Shown here: positions 23,344 to 32,165 of the stretch, one piece after another
How the letters are laid out: each line of letters begins with the position of its first letter
Position numbering within the stretch: the stretch's first letter is position 1
Source: Actinomycetes bacterium
GTDB taxonomy: Bacteria > Actinomycetota > Acidimicrobiia > Acidimicrobiales > JAMCQF01
Reading direction: 5' to 3'
DNA length: 37,716 bases
NCBI GenBank assembly: GCA_021851885.1
Contig: JAJZBS010000016.1
Span: 1-37,716 of the forward strand
Position numbers and translations under genes: made by a program
The notes under the pieces: model-generated
The model's input: only the letters and a program-made list of their open reading frames with translations
Database searches by the model: none
Told to the model about the DNA's origin: nothing

Positions 23344-25392
23344 GTGGCCGCCATGCCCGGCCTGCACAGCCGCCGTTCCTCACCCTTGGATCGTCGCGGC
23401 CGGCATCTGGCCTACGGACTGCCGATCGTCGTGGTCGTGGTCGCGCTGGCCGTCGCCGCTCTCGTCCTTCTGCCCGGTGGAAGTGCCTCCCGTGGAAGCG
23501 GCGTGAACGCCAGGAAGCCGATTGCGGCACACGTCGCGTCGGTCCCAGCGATCGAGGCCGGAGTGCTCCCCTGGTCGCTTTCCGCACCGATCAGCCGGGA
23601 GATCGTGCTCCCGGGCCAAGGCACCGACATTACGGTCGCAGGCGGCCTGACCAGCGGCCAGGCGACCGTCGGTGGCATCTTCACCTTGGACACGGCGAAC
23701 GGTCGGCTCACGGCCACCGGAACCCTCGCAACGCCGGTCCACGATGCATCGGCAGCCTCGCTCGGAGCCGGGTTCAGCGCCTTCGGGGGTGGCTCCTCCG
23801 GCTCTGTTGCCACCGTCCAAAGCGTGACCCTGAGCGGAGGGTCGGCCAAGGCAACGGTCGCCGGACAGCTGCCCGCGCCACGATCCGACAGCTCGGCCGT
23901 TGCCCTGGGGAACAAGGTCTACATCGTCGGCGGATATACGGGATCGGCGGCCGACGCGGCGGTCCTCGCGACGAGCGACGGGGTCACCTTCACCACGGTG
24001 GCGAGCCTTCCGGTCCCGGTGCGCTATGCGGCCGTCGCGGCGGTCGGAGGCACGATCGTCGTCGTCGGTGGCGAGATCGCGTCGGGCGCCGCTGCCGGCA
24101 CGGCGTCGACTGCCATCCAGGTCGTCGACCCGGCCAAGCGCACCGCACGCGTCGTCGGCCAACTGCCGACTCCCGTCGAAGGGGCCGTCGCGGCTGTGCT
24201 CAGGGGGACGCTCTACGTCGCCGGAGGCACCTCGGGCGCCGGCGGCTCTCAAGTGCCGGCCTTGAATGCCGTTTGGGCCGTCGACCCGGCCACGGGGCGC
24301 GCGCTTGCGGCCGGCACCCTCCCCCAGGCCGTCAGCTATGCCGGCGTCGCCATCTCCGGCGGTCGCGCCTGGATCGTCGGCGGGCAGAACGGTGCGCAGA
24401 TGCTGTCGACCGTCGAGATGATGATCCCCAACGCCGCCTTCGGGACCGCCGGCGCCCCCGGAGCCGGTTCGCCGTTCTTCGGATCGAAGCTGCTCATCGC
24501 CGACCGCGGCAACGACCGGCTGATGCTTCTGAACTCCTCGGACAAGATCGTGTGGCGTTACCCGGGCCCGGGAGAGCCGCCGCCCACAGGCGGCTTCTAC
24601 TTCCCTGACGACGCCTTCTTCGCTCGCCACGGCACCGAGATCATCTCGAACCAGGAAGAAAACCACACGATCGTCATCATCGGCTACCCCTCAGGCAAGC
24701 TCCTGTGGACCTACGGTCATCCTGGAGTACCCGGTTCGGCCCCCGGCTTCCTCAACCAGCCCGACGACGCCTACGTGCTCCGCAGCGGCCAGGTGAGCGT
24801 CTCTGACGCGATGAACGACCGCGTCCTGATCATCAACCCGAACAAGACGATCGCCAACCAGATCGGGACGACCGGCGAGGTCGCCCACATACCCGGCAAG
24901 GCGCTCGCCTACCCGAACGGCGATACGCCGCTCGCCAACGGCAACTTCCTTATCTCCGAGATCGTCGGCTCCTGGGTCAGCGAGTACACACCCACTGGCC
25001 AGGACGTCTGGTCCGTCCATCTCCCCATCGCCTACCCGTCGGACCCCCAGCAGATCGGGCCGGACCTGTACCTGATCGCCAACTATGCGAGTCCCGGCGG
25101 GATCATCGAGTTCAACAGGGCCGGCCAGATCCTCCTTCAGTACGCGCCCACCTCGGGGCCGGGCGAGCTCAACCATCCTTCGCTCGCAGAGCTCCTCCCG
25201 AGCGGCGTGTTCATGGCGAACGACGACTACAACGACCGTGTCGTCGCGATCGACCCGGCGACTGGAGCCCTCGTCTGGCAGTACGGCGTCACCGGCGTTC
25301 CCGGCACCGCGGCCGGCATGCTCAACAAGCCGGACGGCTTCGACATCCTCGGCCCCAACGGCTCCACGCCGACACATCCCTCCACCGGCTGA
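23344..25392 (+). CDS. Membrane-anchored double beta-propeller protein (Kelch plus PQQ/NHL-like)
   Basis: This encodes 682 residues; GTG 23344 has GAAGG 5 nt upstream (ATG 23353 is also possible). One N-terminal TM (LPIVVVVVALAVAALVLL) anchors a large external part. Residues ~95-375 are Kelch-like repeats (GNKVYIVGGYTG, GGTIVVVGGE, GRAWIVGGQNG). From ~385 a second propeller of a different type begins, with PQQ/NHL-like blades (LLIADRGNDRLMLLN, GKLLWTYGHPG, NDRVVAIDPATGALVWQYG). No catalytic residues are evident; it may be a binding or scaffold protein. It is divergent from the ABC exporter and upstream of the sugar importer, without clear operon linkage. I do not recognise a named family for the full architecture. 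Confidence 0.85.
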   Translation: MAAMPGLHSRRSSPLDRRGRHLAYGLPIVVVVVALAVAALVLLPGGSASRGSGVNARKPIAAHVASVPAIEAGVLPWSLSAPISREIVLPGQGTDITVAGGLTSGQATVGGIFTLDTANGRLTATGTLATPVHDASAASLGAGFSAFGGGSSGSVATVQSVTLSGGSAKATVAGQLPAPRSDSSAVALGNKVYIVGGYTGSAADAAVLATSDGVTFTTVASLPVPVRYAAVAAVGGTIVVVGGEIASGAAAGTASTAIQVVDPAKRTARVVGQLPTPVEGAVAAVLRGTLYVAGGTSGAGGSQVPALNAVWAVDPATGRALAAGTLPQAVSYAGVAISGGRAWIVGGQNGAQMLSTVEMMIPNAAFGTAGAPGAGSPFFGSKLLIADRGNDRLMLLNSSDKIVWRYPGPGEPPPTGGFYFPDDAFFARHGTEIISNQEENHTIVIIGYPSGKLLWTYGHPGVPGSAPGFLNQPDDAYVLRSGQVSVSDAMNDRVLIINPNKTIANQIGTTGEVAHIPGKALAYPNGDTPLANGNFLISEIVGSWVSEYTPTGQDVWSVHLPIAYPSDPQQIGPDLYLIANYASPGGIIEFNRAGQILLQYAPTSGPGELNHPSLAELLPSGVFMANDDYNDRVVAIDPATGALVWQYGVTGVPGTAAGMLNKPDGFDILGPNGSTPTHPSTG

Positions 25393-25545
25393 TCGCCCAT
25401 CCGACCGGCTCCTCGTCGCCCGGTGGTTCGCTTCGGATCCGGAGGTGTTGCCGCAGTGGCCAGGGTCCCTACTCCCCGGACGGGTCCCGCTATATGCTCG
25501 CTGGAGTCGCGCTGTCCAGCGGCCCTTTGTTCGCGAGGAGGCCCC

Positions 25546-27015
25546 ATGCCCGAGTCGAACCAGCCCGACACGAGTGGTCGTGGCGAACAGGCCTGGCTTC
25601 CGAGGAAGCCTCTCGATCGGCGCTCCTTCCTGGCGGGAGCCACCACTCTCGCCTCGGCGGGCCTCGCCTCGTCTGTCCTCGCGGCTTGCGGGGCCTCCCC
25701 GAAGCCGAAGACGACTGCGACCTCGACACCCAAGGCCGCCGCGTTCCCAATCGGAGCGGCCGCACGGGCATCGGGCAAACCCGTCGGGATCACCCTGTGG
25801 CACTCGATGCAGAGCGCCAACCTCGAAGCGCTGACCACTATGACCGACCAGTTCAACGCCTCGCAGGGCGACGTCCGCGTCACGCTCGTCAACCAGAACA
25901 GCTACCCGGACACGCTCAGCCTGTACACGGCCGCGTTGGCCGGAGGCAACCTCCCCGACGTCGTTCAGATCGAGTCCGAAGACCTTCAGCTCATGATCGA
26001 CACGCGCAGCGTCGTTCCCGCCCAGTCCGCGATCGACGCCGACCATTACGACCTTTCCGACTTCCTCGGCGTCACTGTTTCCTACTTCCGGGTCGGATCG
26101 ACGCTGTGGGCGATGCCGTTCAACATCTCGAGCCAGGTCCTCTACTACGACCAGAACGCATTCACGCACGCCGGCCTCGATCCCTCCAAGCCGCCGACGA
26201 CCCTCGACGGCCTCCGGGGCGCCGCAAACAAGATCGTTCAGGCCAAAGTTGCGAAGTACGGCATGGCCCTCAAGCTGTCACCTTCGACGTTCGACGAGTG
26301 GCTCGCGATGGGAGGCGGCACGCTCGTCAACAACTCCAACGGGCGCCAAGGCCGCGCCACGAGAGTCACCTTCGACAGCTCTCTCGGCAAGTCGATCATC
26401 GGCTTCTACGCCCAGATGTTCTCGTCCCATCTCGCCCAGCCGGCGTCGGCGACGACCTACGACAACCTCGTCGCTATCGGCAACGGCATCTCACCCATGA
26501 CTTTGGAGACCTCGGCGGCTCTCGGCACAGTCGCCGGACTGCTCGGCGGGTACAAGCAGGTCAAGCTGGGGGTCGGACCCATGCCGGGGCCAACGGGCAA
26601 CGGCGGCGTCTACGTCGGGGGGGCCGGCCTCTACATGGTCTCCAAGTCCCCGCCCGAACGCCAGGACGGGGCCTGGCAGTACATCAAGTACCTGATCGCA
26701 CCGGCACAGCAGGCCACCTGGGCCGCGGCGAGCGGCTATGTCCCGGTACGCAAGTCGGCTGTGGACGTCCCCGTCCTCAAGGCACGCTGGGCCAGCCTCC
26801 CGGGCTTCCGTGTCGCCTACGACCAGATCCTCTCCAGCCCGGTCACCGCGGCGACCGCCGGAGCCGTGATGGGTCCCGCCAACCAGATTGACACCGCCAT
26901 CCAGGATGCCCTGACCTCGGTTTCCCAAGGCAGGCCAGCCGCGGCGACGCTCGCGCAGGCTGCGGCGACGGCCAACCAGGCGTTGAGCTCCTACAACAGT
27001 CGCGTCCAAGGCTGA
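25546..27015 (+). CDS. UgpB-like solute-binding lipoprotein (Tat-exported)
   Basis: This encodes 489 residues. ATG 25546 follows GAGGAGG. The signal has a twin-arginine motif (DRRSFLAG, Arg25-Arg26) and lipobox LAAC (Cys48), so it is a Tat-type lipoprotein held at the outer membrane face. The mature part is a family-1 extracellular binding protein. WHSMQSANLEAL, FNASQGDVRV and PFNISSQVLYYDQNAFTHAG closely follow the UgpB pattern for glycerol-3-phosphate and its diesters, though sugars are equally possible. It is the first gene of a binding-protein/ATPase/permease/permease operon with tiny gaps or overlaps. Confidence 0.92.
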   Translation: MPESNQPDTSGRGEQAWLPRKPLDRRSFLAGATTLASAGLASSVLAACGASPKPKTTATSTPKAAAFPIGAAARASGKPVGITLWHSMQSANLEALTTMTDQFNASQGDVRVTLVNQNSYPDTLSLYTAALAGGNLPDVVQIESEDLQLMIDTRSVVPAQSAIDADHYDLSDFLGVTVSYFRVGSTLWAMPFNISSQVLYYDQNAFTHAGLDPSKPPTTLDGLRGAANKIVQAKVAKYGMALKLSPSTFDEWLAMGGGTLVNNSNGRQGRATRVTFDSSLGKSIIGFYAQMFSSHLAQPASATTYDNLVAIGNGISPMTLETSAALGTVAGLLGGYKQVKLGVGPMPGPTGNGGVYVGGAGLYMVSKSPPERQDGAWQYIKYLIAPAQQATWAAASGYVPVRKSAVDVPVLKARWASLPGFRVAYDQILSSPVTAATAGAVMGPANQIDTAIQDALTSVSQGRPAAATLAQAAATANQALSSYNSRVQG

Positions 27016-27023
27016 TCCCGCCG

Positions 27024-28175
27024 GTGGACGGGGGGGACCGACCGCCGGGAGCGGCCAGCGCCATCTCCCTCGAGGGGATCACCAAGAGCTACGGAGAGGT
27101 TGCCGCCGTCGACGACCTCTCCCTTCAGATCGACCCCGGCGAACTGCTCGTTCTTGTCGGGCCGTCGGGATGCGGCAAGTCGACGGTCCTGCGCCTCATC
27201 GCCGGCCTCGACGAGCCGACCGCGGGCACGGTGCGCATCGCGGGTGAGGTCGTCAACGGGATCGATCCGAAGGATCGCGACGTCGCGATGGTTTTCCAGA
27301 GCTACGCCCTGTACCCACACATGACCGTTGCGCGCAATATCGAGTTCCCCTTGCGCGCTCGCCGGGTGCCCAAGGCTGAGCGCGAGCGCTCGGTGGCCGG
27401 CGTCGCCCGCAACCTCCAGATCGACCACCTCCTCAAGCGCAAGCCGGCTGCTCTGTCCGGCGGCCAGCGCCAGCGGGTCGCCCTCGCGCGCGCCATCGTC
27501 CGCAGGCCGCGCGCCTTCTTGATGGACGAGCCCTTGTCGAACCTCGACGCGCAGCTCCGGATCGAGATGCGGGCGGCACTTGTCGAGCTGCAGGCCCGCC
27601 TGGGCACGACGGTCGTCTACGTGACCCACGACCAGGTCGAAGCCGTGACGATGGGCCGGCGCATCGCCATCTTGGACAGCGGGCGGCTCCAACAGGTGGC
27701 GACGCCGGCGGAAGTCCAGGCCCGGCCGGCGAACGCCTTCGTCGCCGCGTTCATCGGGAGCCCCCCGATGAACGTGATGCCGGCGACGCTCGAACCCGGC
27801 GAGGTCACCACCGGCACGCAGAATGCCGGCCGGCATCTTGCCGTCGCCGGGGGCGTCCTTCCCCTCACCGGTGCCCAGCAGGCCGCCTTGGGCGCGCGTG
27901 ACCTCACGACGGTGCTCGCCGGGATCCGCGCCGAAGACCTCCAGGTCGACCCGGAGGGGAGCGTGCGTGCGACGGTGAGCTTCGTCGAGTCCTTCGGCGC
28001 CGAGCGCATCGCCGCGTGCCGCCTCCCCGCGACTGGCGCGGCCGACGGTCAGCTCGTCATGGTCCGGATCTCGGCAGGCGCGCGCGCTCCGCGCACGGGA
28101 GAGGCCGTGACCCTCGGGGCGCACGCGCCCGCGTCCCTGTTCGACCCCGCATCCGGCGCGCGTCTCGATGCCTGA
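27024..28175 (+). CDS. UgpC/MsmK-type ABC importer ATPase
   Basis: This encodes 383 residues; GTG 27024 lies 8 nt after the binding-protein stop. Walker A is GPSGCGKST (46-54), the Q-loop is VFQSYALYPHMTV, the signature is LSGGQRQRVALARAI, Walker B is FLMDEPLSNLDAQ, and the switch His is in VYVTHDQVEA. A C-terminal TOBE/MOP regulatory domain (~235-375) identifies the CUT1 subfamily that energises sugar and glycerol-phosphate uptake. The end overlaps the next permease start by 8 bp. Such ATPases are sometimes shared by several importers. Confidence 0.93.
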   Translation: MDGGDRPPGAASAISLEGITKSYGEVAAVDDLSLQIDPGELLVLVGPSGCGKSTVLRLIAGLDEPTAGTVRIAGEVVNGIDPKDRDVAMVFQSYALYPHMTVARNIEFPLRARRVPKAERERSVAGVARNLQIDHLLKRKPAALSGGQRQRVALARAIVRRPRAFLMDEPLSNLDAQLRIEMRAALVELQARLGTTVVYVTHDQVEAVTMGRRIAILDSGRLQQVATPAEVQARPANAFVAAFIGSPPMNVMPATLEPGEVTTGTQNAGRHLAVAGGVLPLTGAQQAALGARDLTTVLAGIRAEDLQVDPEGSVRATVSFVESFGAERIAACRLPATGAADGQLVMVRISAGARAPRTGEAVTLGAHAPASLFDPASGARLDA

Positions 28176-29088
28176 CCGCCGCCGCCGCACGGTTCTCGGC
28201 CGGCGCGCGAGTCGCCGCGCTCTGCGGGAGGCGGCAACCGGGTACCTCCTCGTGCTGCCGGCTCTGGCGACCTTTGCCGTCTTCGTCTTCTATCCCCTGG
28301 GCCGGGCGATCTGGCTCGGCCTCTACCGGACGTCGGTCTCCCCGAACCTCCCCTCCACCTATGTCGGGCCGTCCCAGTACGCCTCGGTCGTGTCGTCATC
28401 GGCGTTCCTGGGCAGCCTCTGGCGCACCATCCTGTTCGCGGTGTTCACGATGCCTGCGGGGATAGCCCTCGGCATCGCGCTCGCGATGCTCGCGCACCAA
28501 CGCCTACGCGGGATCCAGGTCTTCCGCACCGTCTTCTCCTCGACGGTGGCGACGTCGACCGCGGTCGCCTCGGTCATCTTCTTCACCTTGCTCGATCCGC
28601 AGATCGGCCTGCTCAGCTACTGGCTCGGCAAGAAGGGGGGTGCGGGCATCCTCTCCGACCCCACCTTCGCCCTGCCGGCGGTGTCGGTCGTCTCCATCTG
28701 GCAGAACATCGGGTTCACCTTCATCCTCATGAGCGCAGCATTGCAGGCGATCCCCGACACCCTCCTCGACGCCGCGCGCCTTGACGGAGCTTCGTCGTGG
28801 CATCGCTTCCGCAGCGTCACCCTCCCCCTGCTGTCGCCGACGGTCTTCTTCGCCATCGTCGTCGGGATCATCGGCTCATTCCAGGCTTTCGGGCAGATCG
28901 ACATCCTCACCCAGGGCGGCCCCAACAACCACACGATGGTCCTCATCTACTACATCTACCAATCGGCGTTCGTGAACAACGACTACGGGCTCGCAGCGGT
29001 GGCATCCGTCGTTCTCTTCGCCATTCTCCTCGTCGTCACCCTGGTCCAGTTCCGTTTCGTCGAAAGGCGCGTGTTCTATGCGACGTGA
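28168..29088 (+). CDS. UgpA-like ABC importer permease
   Basis: This encodes 306 residues with six TM helices. The EAA loop that docks on the ATPase reads LLDAARLDGASSWHRFRSV, followed by TLPLLSP, as in CUT1 permeases. PxxFxxxxFxxxG-like features (FYPLGRAIWLGLYRT) mark the first helix. It would pair with the next gene product to form the membrane channel. It overlaps both neighbours (8 bp with the ATPase, 11 bp with the second permease), so one transcript and coupled translation are likely. Confidence 0.93.
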   Translation: MPDRRRRTVLGRRASRRALREAATGYLLVLPALATFAVFVFYPLGRAIWLGLYRTSVSPNLPSTYVGPSQYASVVSSSAFLGSLWRTILFAVFTMPAGIALGIALAMLAHQRLRGIQVFRTVFSSTVATSTAVASVIFFTLLDPQIGLLSYWLGKKGGAGILSDPTFALPAVSVVSIWQNIGFTFILMSAALQAIPDTLLDAARLDGASSWHRFRSVTLPLLSPTVFFAIVVGIIGSFQAFGQIDILTQGGPNNHTMVLIYYIYQSAFVNNDYGLAAVASVVLFAILLVVTLVQFRFVERRVFYAT

Positions 29089-29947
29089 CGCCCCGGCACG
29101 GGCGCACATGCGAGCGGCAGGCACGACCGGCCGCCTCGCGCGCAAAGGAGCGCGCTACCTTCTCCTGACAGGCGCGGCGATCATCGTCGCCTTCCCGATC
29201 TACATCACGATCGTCAACGCTCTGCTGACCCCTCAGCAGATCGCGGCGCGCCCCCCAACCCTCTTCCCCCTCCACCCCCTTTGGGGCTCCTTCTCCCAGG
29301 CGTTCGGGCAGGCCCATCTCGGGATCTACCTGCGCAATAGTGCCATCATGACCGTCGCTATCACGGCAGCCCAGCTCCTCACGTCAGTCATGGCAGGCTA
29401 TGCATTCGCCTTCGTCCGGTTCCCCTTCCGACGCGCCGTGTTCATCCTGTGCCTCGCGACGATGATGGTGCCCGCCGAGGCGACGATCGTCCCCAACCGC
29501 CAGACGATCGTGTCCTTCGGCTGGTTCAACACCTTCGCCGCGTTGATCGTCCCCTTCGTGGCCAGCGGGATCGGGACCTTCCTCTTCCGCCAGGCCTTCC
29601 TCGGCGTCCCGCGCGAGCTGCGCGACGCGGCGACCCTCGACGGCTACGGCCACCTCCGCTTCCTCGTCAGGATCGTCCTCCCCCTGAACCGCCCGATGCT
29701 CGCGGCCTTCGGGATCTACTCGTTCCTCGGCGCATGGAACCAGTACCTGTGGCCGCTGATTGTCACCGACACGACGAGCACGCGCACTGTCCAAATCGGG
29801 CTCAAGCAGCTGAGCGCCCTCAACGTCGACCAGAGCAACGTCATCTTCGCCGGCACGCTGCTCGCAGCGCTTCCGATCTTCGTGCTCCTGTTCGCCTTCC
29901 AGAAACAGCTCGTGCGCGGATTGACGGCAGGGGCCCTGAAGGGCTGA
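29078..29947 (+). CDS. UgpE-like ABC importer permease
   Basis: This encodes 289 residues with six TM helices. Its EAA loop is LRDAATLDGYGHLRFLVRIV, followed by LPLNRP. A central GAWNQYLWPLIV segment is typical of UgpE/MalG permeases. It is the last gene of the four-gene importer. An isomerase, hydrolase or kinase that would name the substrate is not present downstream, so the imported compound stays open. Confidence 0.93.
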   Translation: MRRDAPARAHMRAAGTTGRLARKGARYLLLTGAAIIVAFPIYITIVNALLTPQQIAARPPTLFPLHPLWGSFSQAFGQAHLGIYLRNSAIMTVAITAAQLLTSVMAGYAFAFVRFPFRRAVFILCLATMMVPAEATIVPNRQTIVSFGWFNTFAALIVPFVASGIGTFLFRQAFLGVPRELRDAATLDGYGHLRFLVRIVLPLNRPMLAAFGIYSFLGAWNQYLWPLIVTDTTSTRTVQIGLKQLSALNVDQSNVIFAGTLLAALPIFVLLFAFQKQLVRGLTAGALKG

Positions 29948-30001
29948 CGCCCGACACGGACCTGCACGGCCCCTGCCCGCCCCCTTCCACTGCAGGGACC
30001 T

Positions 30002-30071
30002 GGCGGCGGCAAGCTGGCGGCGGCGATCAGGCGGCGGCAAGCTGGCGGCGGCGATCAGGCGGCGGCGATCA
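30002..30071. repeat. Five tandem 14-bp repeats running into the ftsH stop codon
   Basis: Units of GGCGGCGGC(AAGCT or GATCA) repeat at 30002, 30016, 30030, 30044 and 30058 in the order AAGCT, GATCA, AAGCT, GATCA, GATCA. The last unit supplies the ftsH stop codon (TCA at 30069-30071 on the plus strand). The array alternates as a 28-bp higher-order repeat plus one extra unit, consistent with slippage. It fills the gap between convergent genes. Confidence 0.85.
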
Positions 30072-32039
30072 GGCGGCACCGCGCCGGACGAGACGATGCC
30101 CGGCCGCCGCGAGAACCTCGTCGACGGCCGATCCGTCGATGGTCTCCTTTTCCACCAACAGCTCCGCCAGCTTGTCCAGGGCCGCGCGGTGCGTCTGCAA
30201 CAGCCGTGTCGCCCGGTCCTCCGCCTCGCGCAAGATGCGCTGGACCGCTTCATCGACGACCCGCTGCGTCGCCTCCGAATAGGTGCGCATGGTCACCTCT
30301 TCCTTGCCGAGGTACATCGGGGATCCCGTCGTGTAGCCGACCGGCCCCATCTCGGGGCTGAGACCGAACTCTCGCACCATCCTGGTCGCGAGCTGTGTCG
30401 CCGAGGCCAAGTCGTCGGCCGCGCCCGTCGAGCCCTCGCCGTTGACCACGATCTCTGCGGCCCGGCCACCGAGCCGGACAGCCAGCGCGGCAAGCAGGTG
30501 GCGCTCGGAGAACAAGTGCCTCTCGTCGAGCGGGAGCTGCTCGGTGACCCCGAGGGCTTGACCGGCCGGGAGGATGCTGACCTTGGCGACGGGGTCGGCG
30601 TCGGGGAGCAGGGCGGCGACGATGGCGTGACCGGACTCGTGGACCGCCACCGAGTGCCGCTCGTCTGCCAGAAGGACCCGTGAGGCGTCGCGGTGGCCGA
30701 GCAGGATGCGATCGCGTGCCTCGCCGAAGTCATCCGCTTCGATGATCGCCCTGCCGGCGCGCACGGCGCAGATCGCCGCCTCGTTGGCCAGGTTGGCCAG
30801 ATCGGCGCCCGAGAACCCCGGTGTCGCCCGGGCGACGGCGTCGAGGTCGACGCCGGGGGCAAGGTGCTTGTCCCGGCTGTGCACGGTGAGGATCGCGTGT
30901 CGCTCGGATCGGGTTGGCAACGGGACCACGACCTGGCGATCAAAGCGGCCTGGCCGCAGGAGCGCCGGGTCGAGGACCTCGGGCCGGTTGGTCGCAGCCA
31001 ACACGACGATGCCCTCTGCCGGATCGAAGCCGTCCATCTCGGAGAGAAGCTGGTTCAGGGTCTGCTCGCGTTCGTCGTTGGAGACCATCGAGCCGCCCCG
31101 CCGCTGGCCGATGGCGTCGACCTCGTCGATGAAGATGATGGCCGGTGCGACTTTGCGCGCATTGACGAACAGGTCCCGGACTCGTGCGGCACCGACGCCG
31201 ACGAACATCTCGACGAATGCCGATCCCGTCACAGACAGGAACGGCACGGACGCCTCGCCAGCTATCGCACGCGCGAGGAGCGTCTTTCCCGTCCCCGGCG
31301 GTCCGAGCATGAGGATCCCCCGTGGACCGACCGCCCCCGCGCGCCGGTAGCGTTCGGGTGTCCGAAGGAACTCGATAATCTCCGCCACTTCGCGCTTGAC
31401 GCCTTCGTAGCCGGCGACGTCGGCGAACGTCGTCGTCGGCCGCTCCGTGTCACTGACCTTTGCGCGCACCTTCCCGACGCCTCCGAACGCACCGACCTGT
31501 GCCGACGCCCGACGCGTCATGAAGAAGAAGAGCCCGCCCAGCAGGCCGAGGGAGACGAACGTCCAGAGCAGCGCCGCCCAGTCCGTGCCGCTCCCCGTCG
31601 CGGTGAGGCCCACGTGGTCCTTCTGCATCTGGGCAACGAGGTCGCTTTGCCCCAAGGCTGTCGGGACCTGGCTGGTGAAGGTCTGCCCGTCCTTGAGAGT
31701 GCCGGTCAGCCCCCCCGACGAGCTGATCGTCACACTCCGGACCTTGCCGGCGGACGCTTGGCTCAGGAAGGTCGTGTAGCTCAGCTGGCGCGGTGCCGGC
31801 GCAGAGCTGCCGAAGACGCCCACGACGAACCAACCGAGGATGAGGAGGACGACAAGGATGCCTGTGGCCCGCCACGGCGAGCGGCCCGGGACGGAGCGGG
31901 GCCCACCGGGAGCCTGTGGCGTCCGGCTCGGGCCCGGCTGGTCACCGCCACCCCGTGGCCGCCCGGGCAGCTTCCCCCCTGCCTTGAGCCGGCTGTCAGG
32001 TCGAGGCGCGCCTTGCTCGGGTTGGGACTCGTCGCTCAC
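30069..32039 (-). CDS. ftsH: ATP-dependent zinc metalloprotease FtsH
   Basis: This encodes 656 residues; GTG 32039 has GGAGAG 8 nt upstream. A ~58-residue Pro/Gly/Arg-rich cytoplasmic extension precedes TM1 (~60-76). A periplasmic-side domain and TM2 (~155-175) follow. The AAA domain has Walker A GPPGTGKT (246-253), Walker B IIFIDEVDA, pore loop FVEMFVGVGAARVRD and the SRH ending LLRPGRFDRQ. The protease domain has HESGH (467-471) and the third zinc ligand Asp in TGAADDLASAT. It degrades membrane and regulatory proteins. It is not next to tilS, hpt or folE, its usual actinobacterial neighbours, so it may be a second, accessory ftsH copy. The tail ends abruptly at a tandem repeat. Confidence 0.95.
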   Translation of the reverse strand: MSDESQPEQGAPRPDSRLKAGGKLPGRPRGGGDQPGPSRTPQAPGGPRSVPGRSPWRATGILVVLLILGWFVVGVFGSSAPAPRQLSYTTFLSQASAGKVRSVTISSSGGLTGTLKDGQTFTSQVPTALGQSDLVAQMQKDHVGLTATGSGTDWAALLWTFVSLGLLGGLFFFMTRRASAQVGAFGGVGKVRAKVSDTERPTTTFADVAGYEGVKREVAEIIEFLRTPERYRRAGAVGPRGILMLGPPGTGKTLLARAIAGEASVPFLSVTGSAFVEMFVGVGAARVRDLFVNARKVAPAIIFIDEVDAIGQRRGGSMVSNDEREQTLNQLLSEMDGFDPAEGIVVLAATNRPEVLDPALLRPGRFDRQVVVPLPTRSERHAILTVHSRDKHLAPGVDLDAVARATPGFSGADLANLANEAAICAVRAGRAIIEADDFGEARDRILLGHRDASRVLLADERHSVAVHESGHAIVAALLPDADPVAKVSILPAGQALGVTEQLPLDERHLFSERHLLAALAVRLGGRAAEIVVNGEGSTGAADDLASATQLATRMVREFGLSPEMGPVGYTTGSPMYLGKEEVTMRTYSEATQRVVDEAVQRILREAEDRATRLLQTHRAALDKLAELLVEKETIDGSAVDEVLAAAGHRLVRRGAA

Positions 32040-32165
32040 CAGGTCATCTCTCCATGCCGGCCACGACTCCACGATAGGAAAGGGTCGTCACCATGGGCAG
32101 GGGCGAAGGTCCCCATCGCCTCCCGGCGACCACGCCGCCCGGTGCGAAGAGGCGCGGACCGTCGC

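Noticed and set aside
29384-30253. Minus-strand frame spanning the 14-bp repeats
   Set aside because: It is antisense to the UgpE-like permease and composed of repeat-derived low-complexity sequence.
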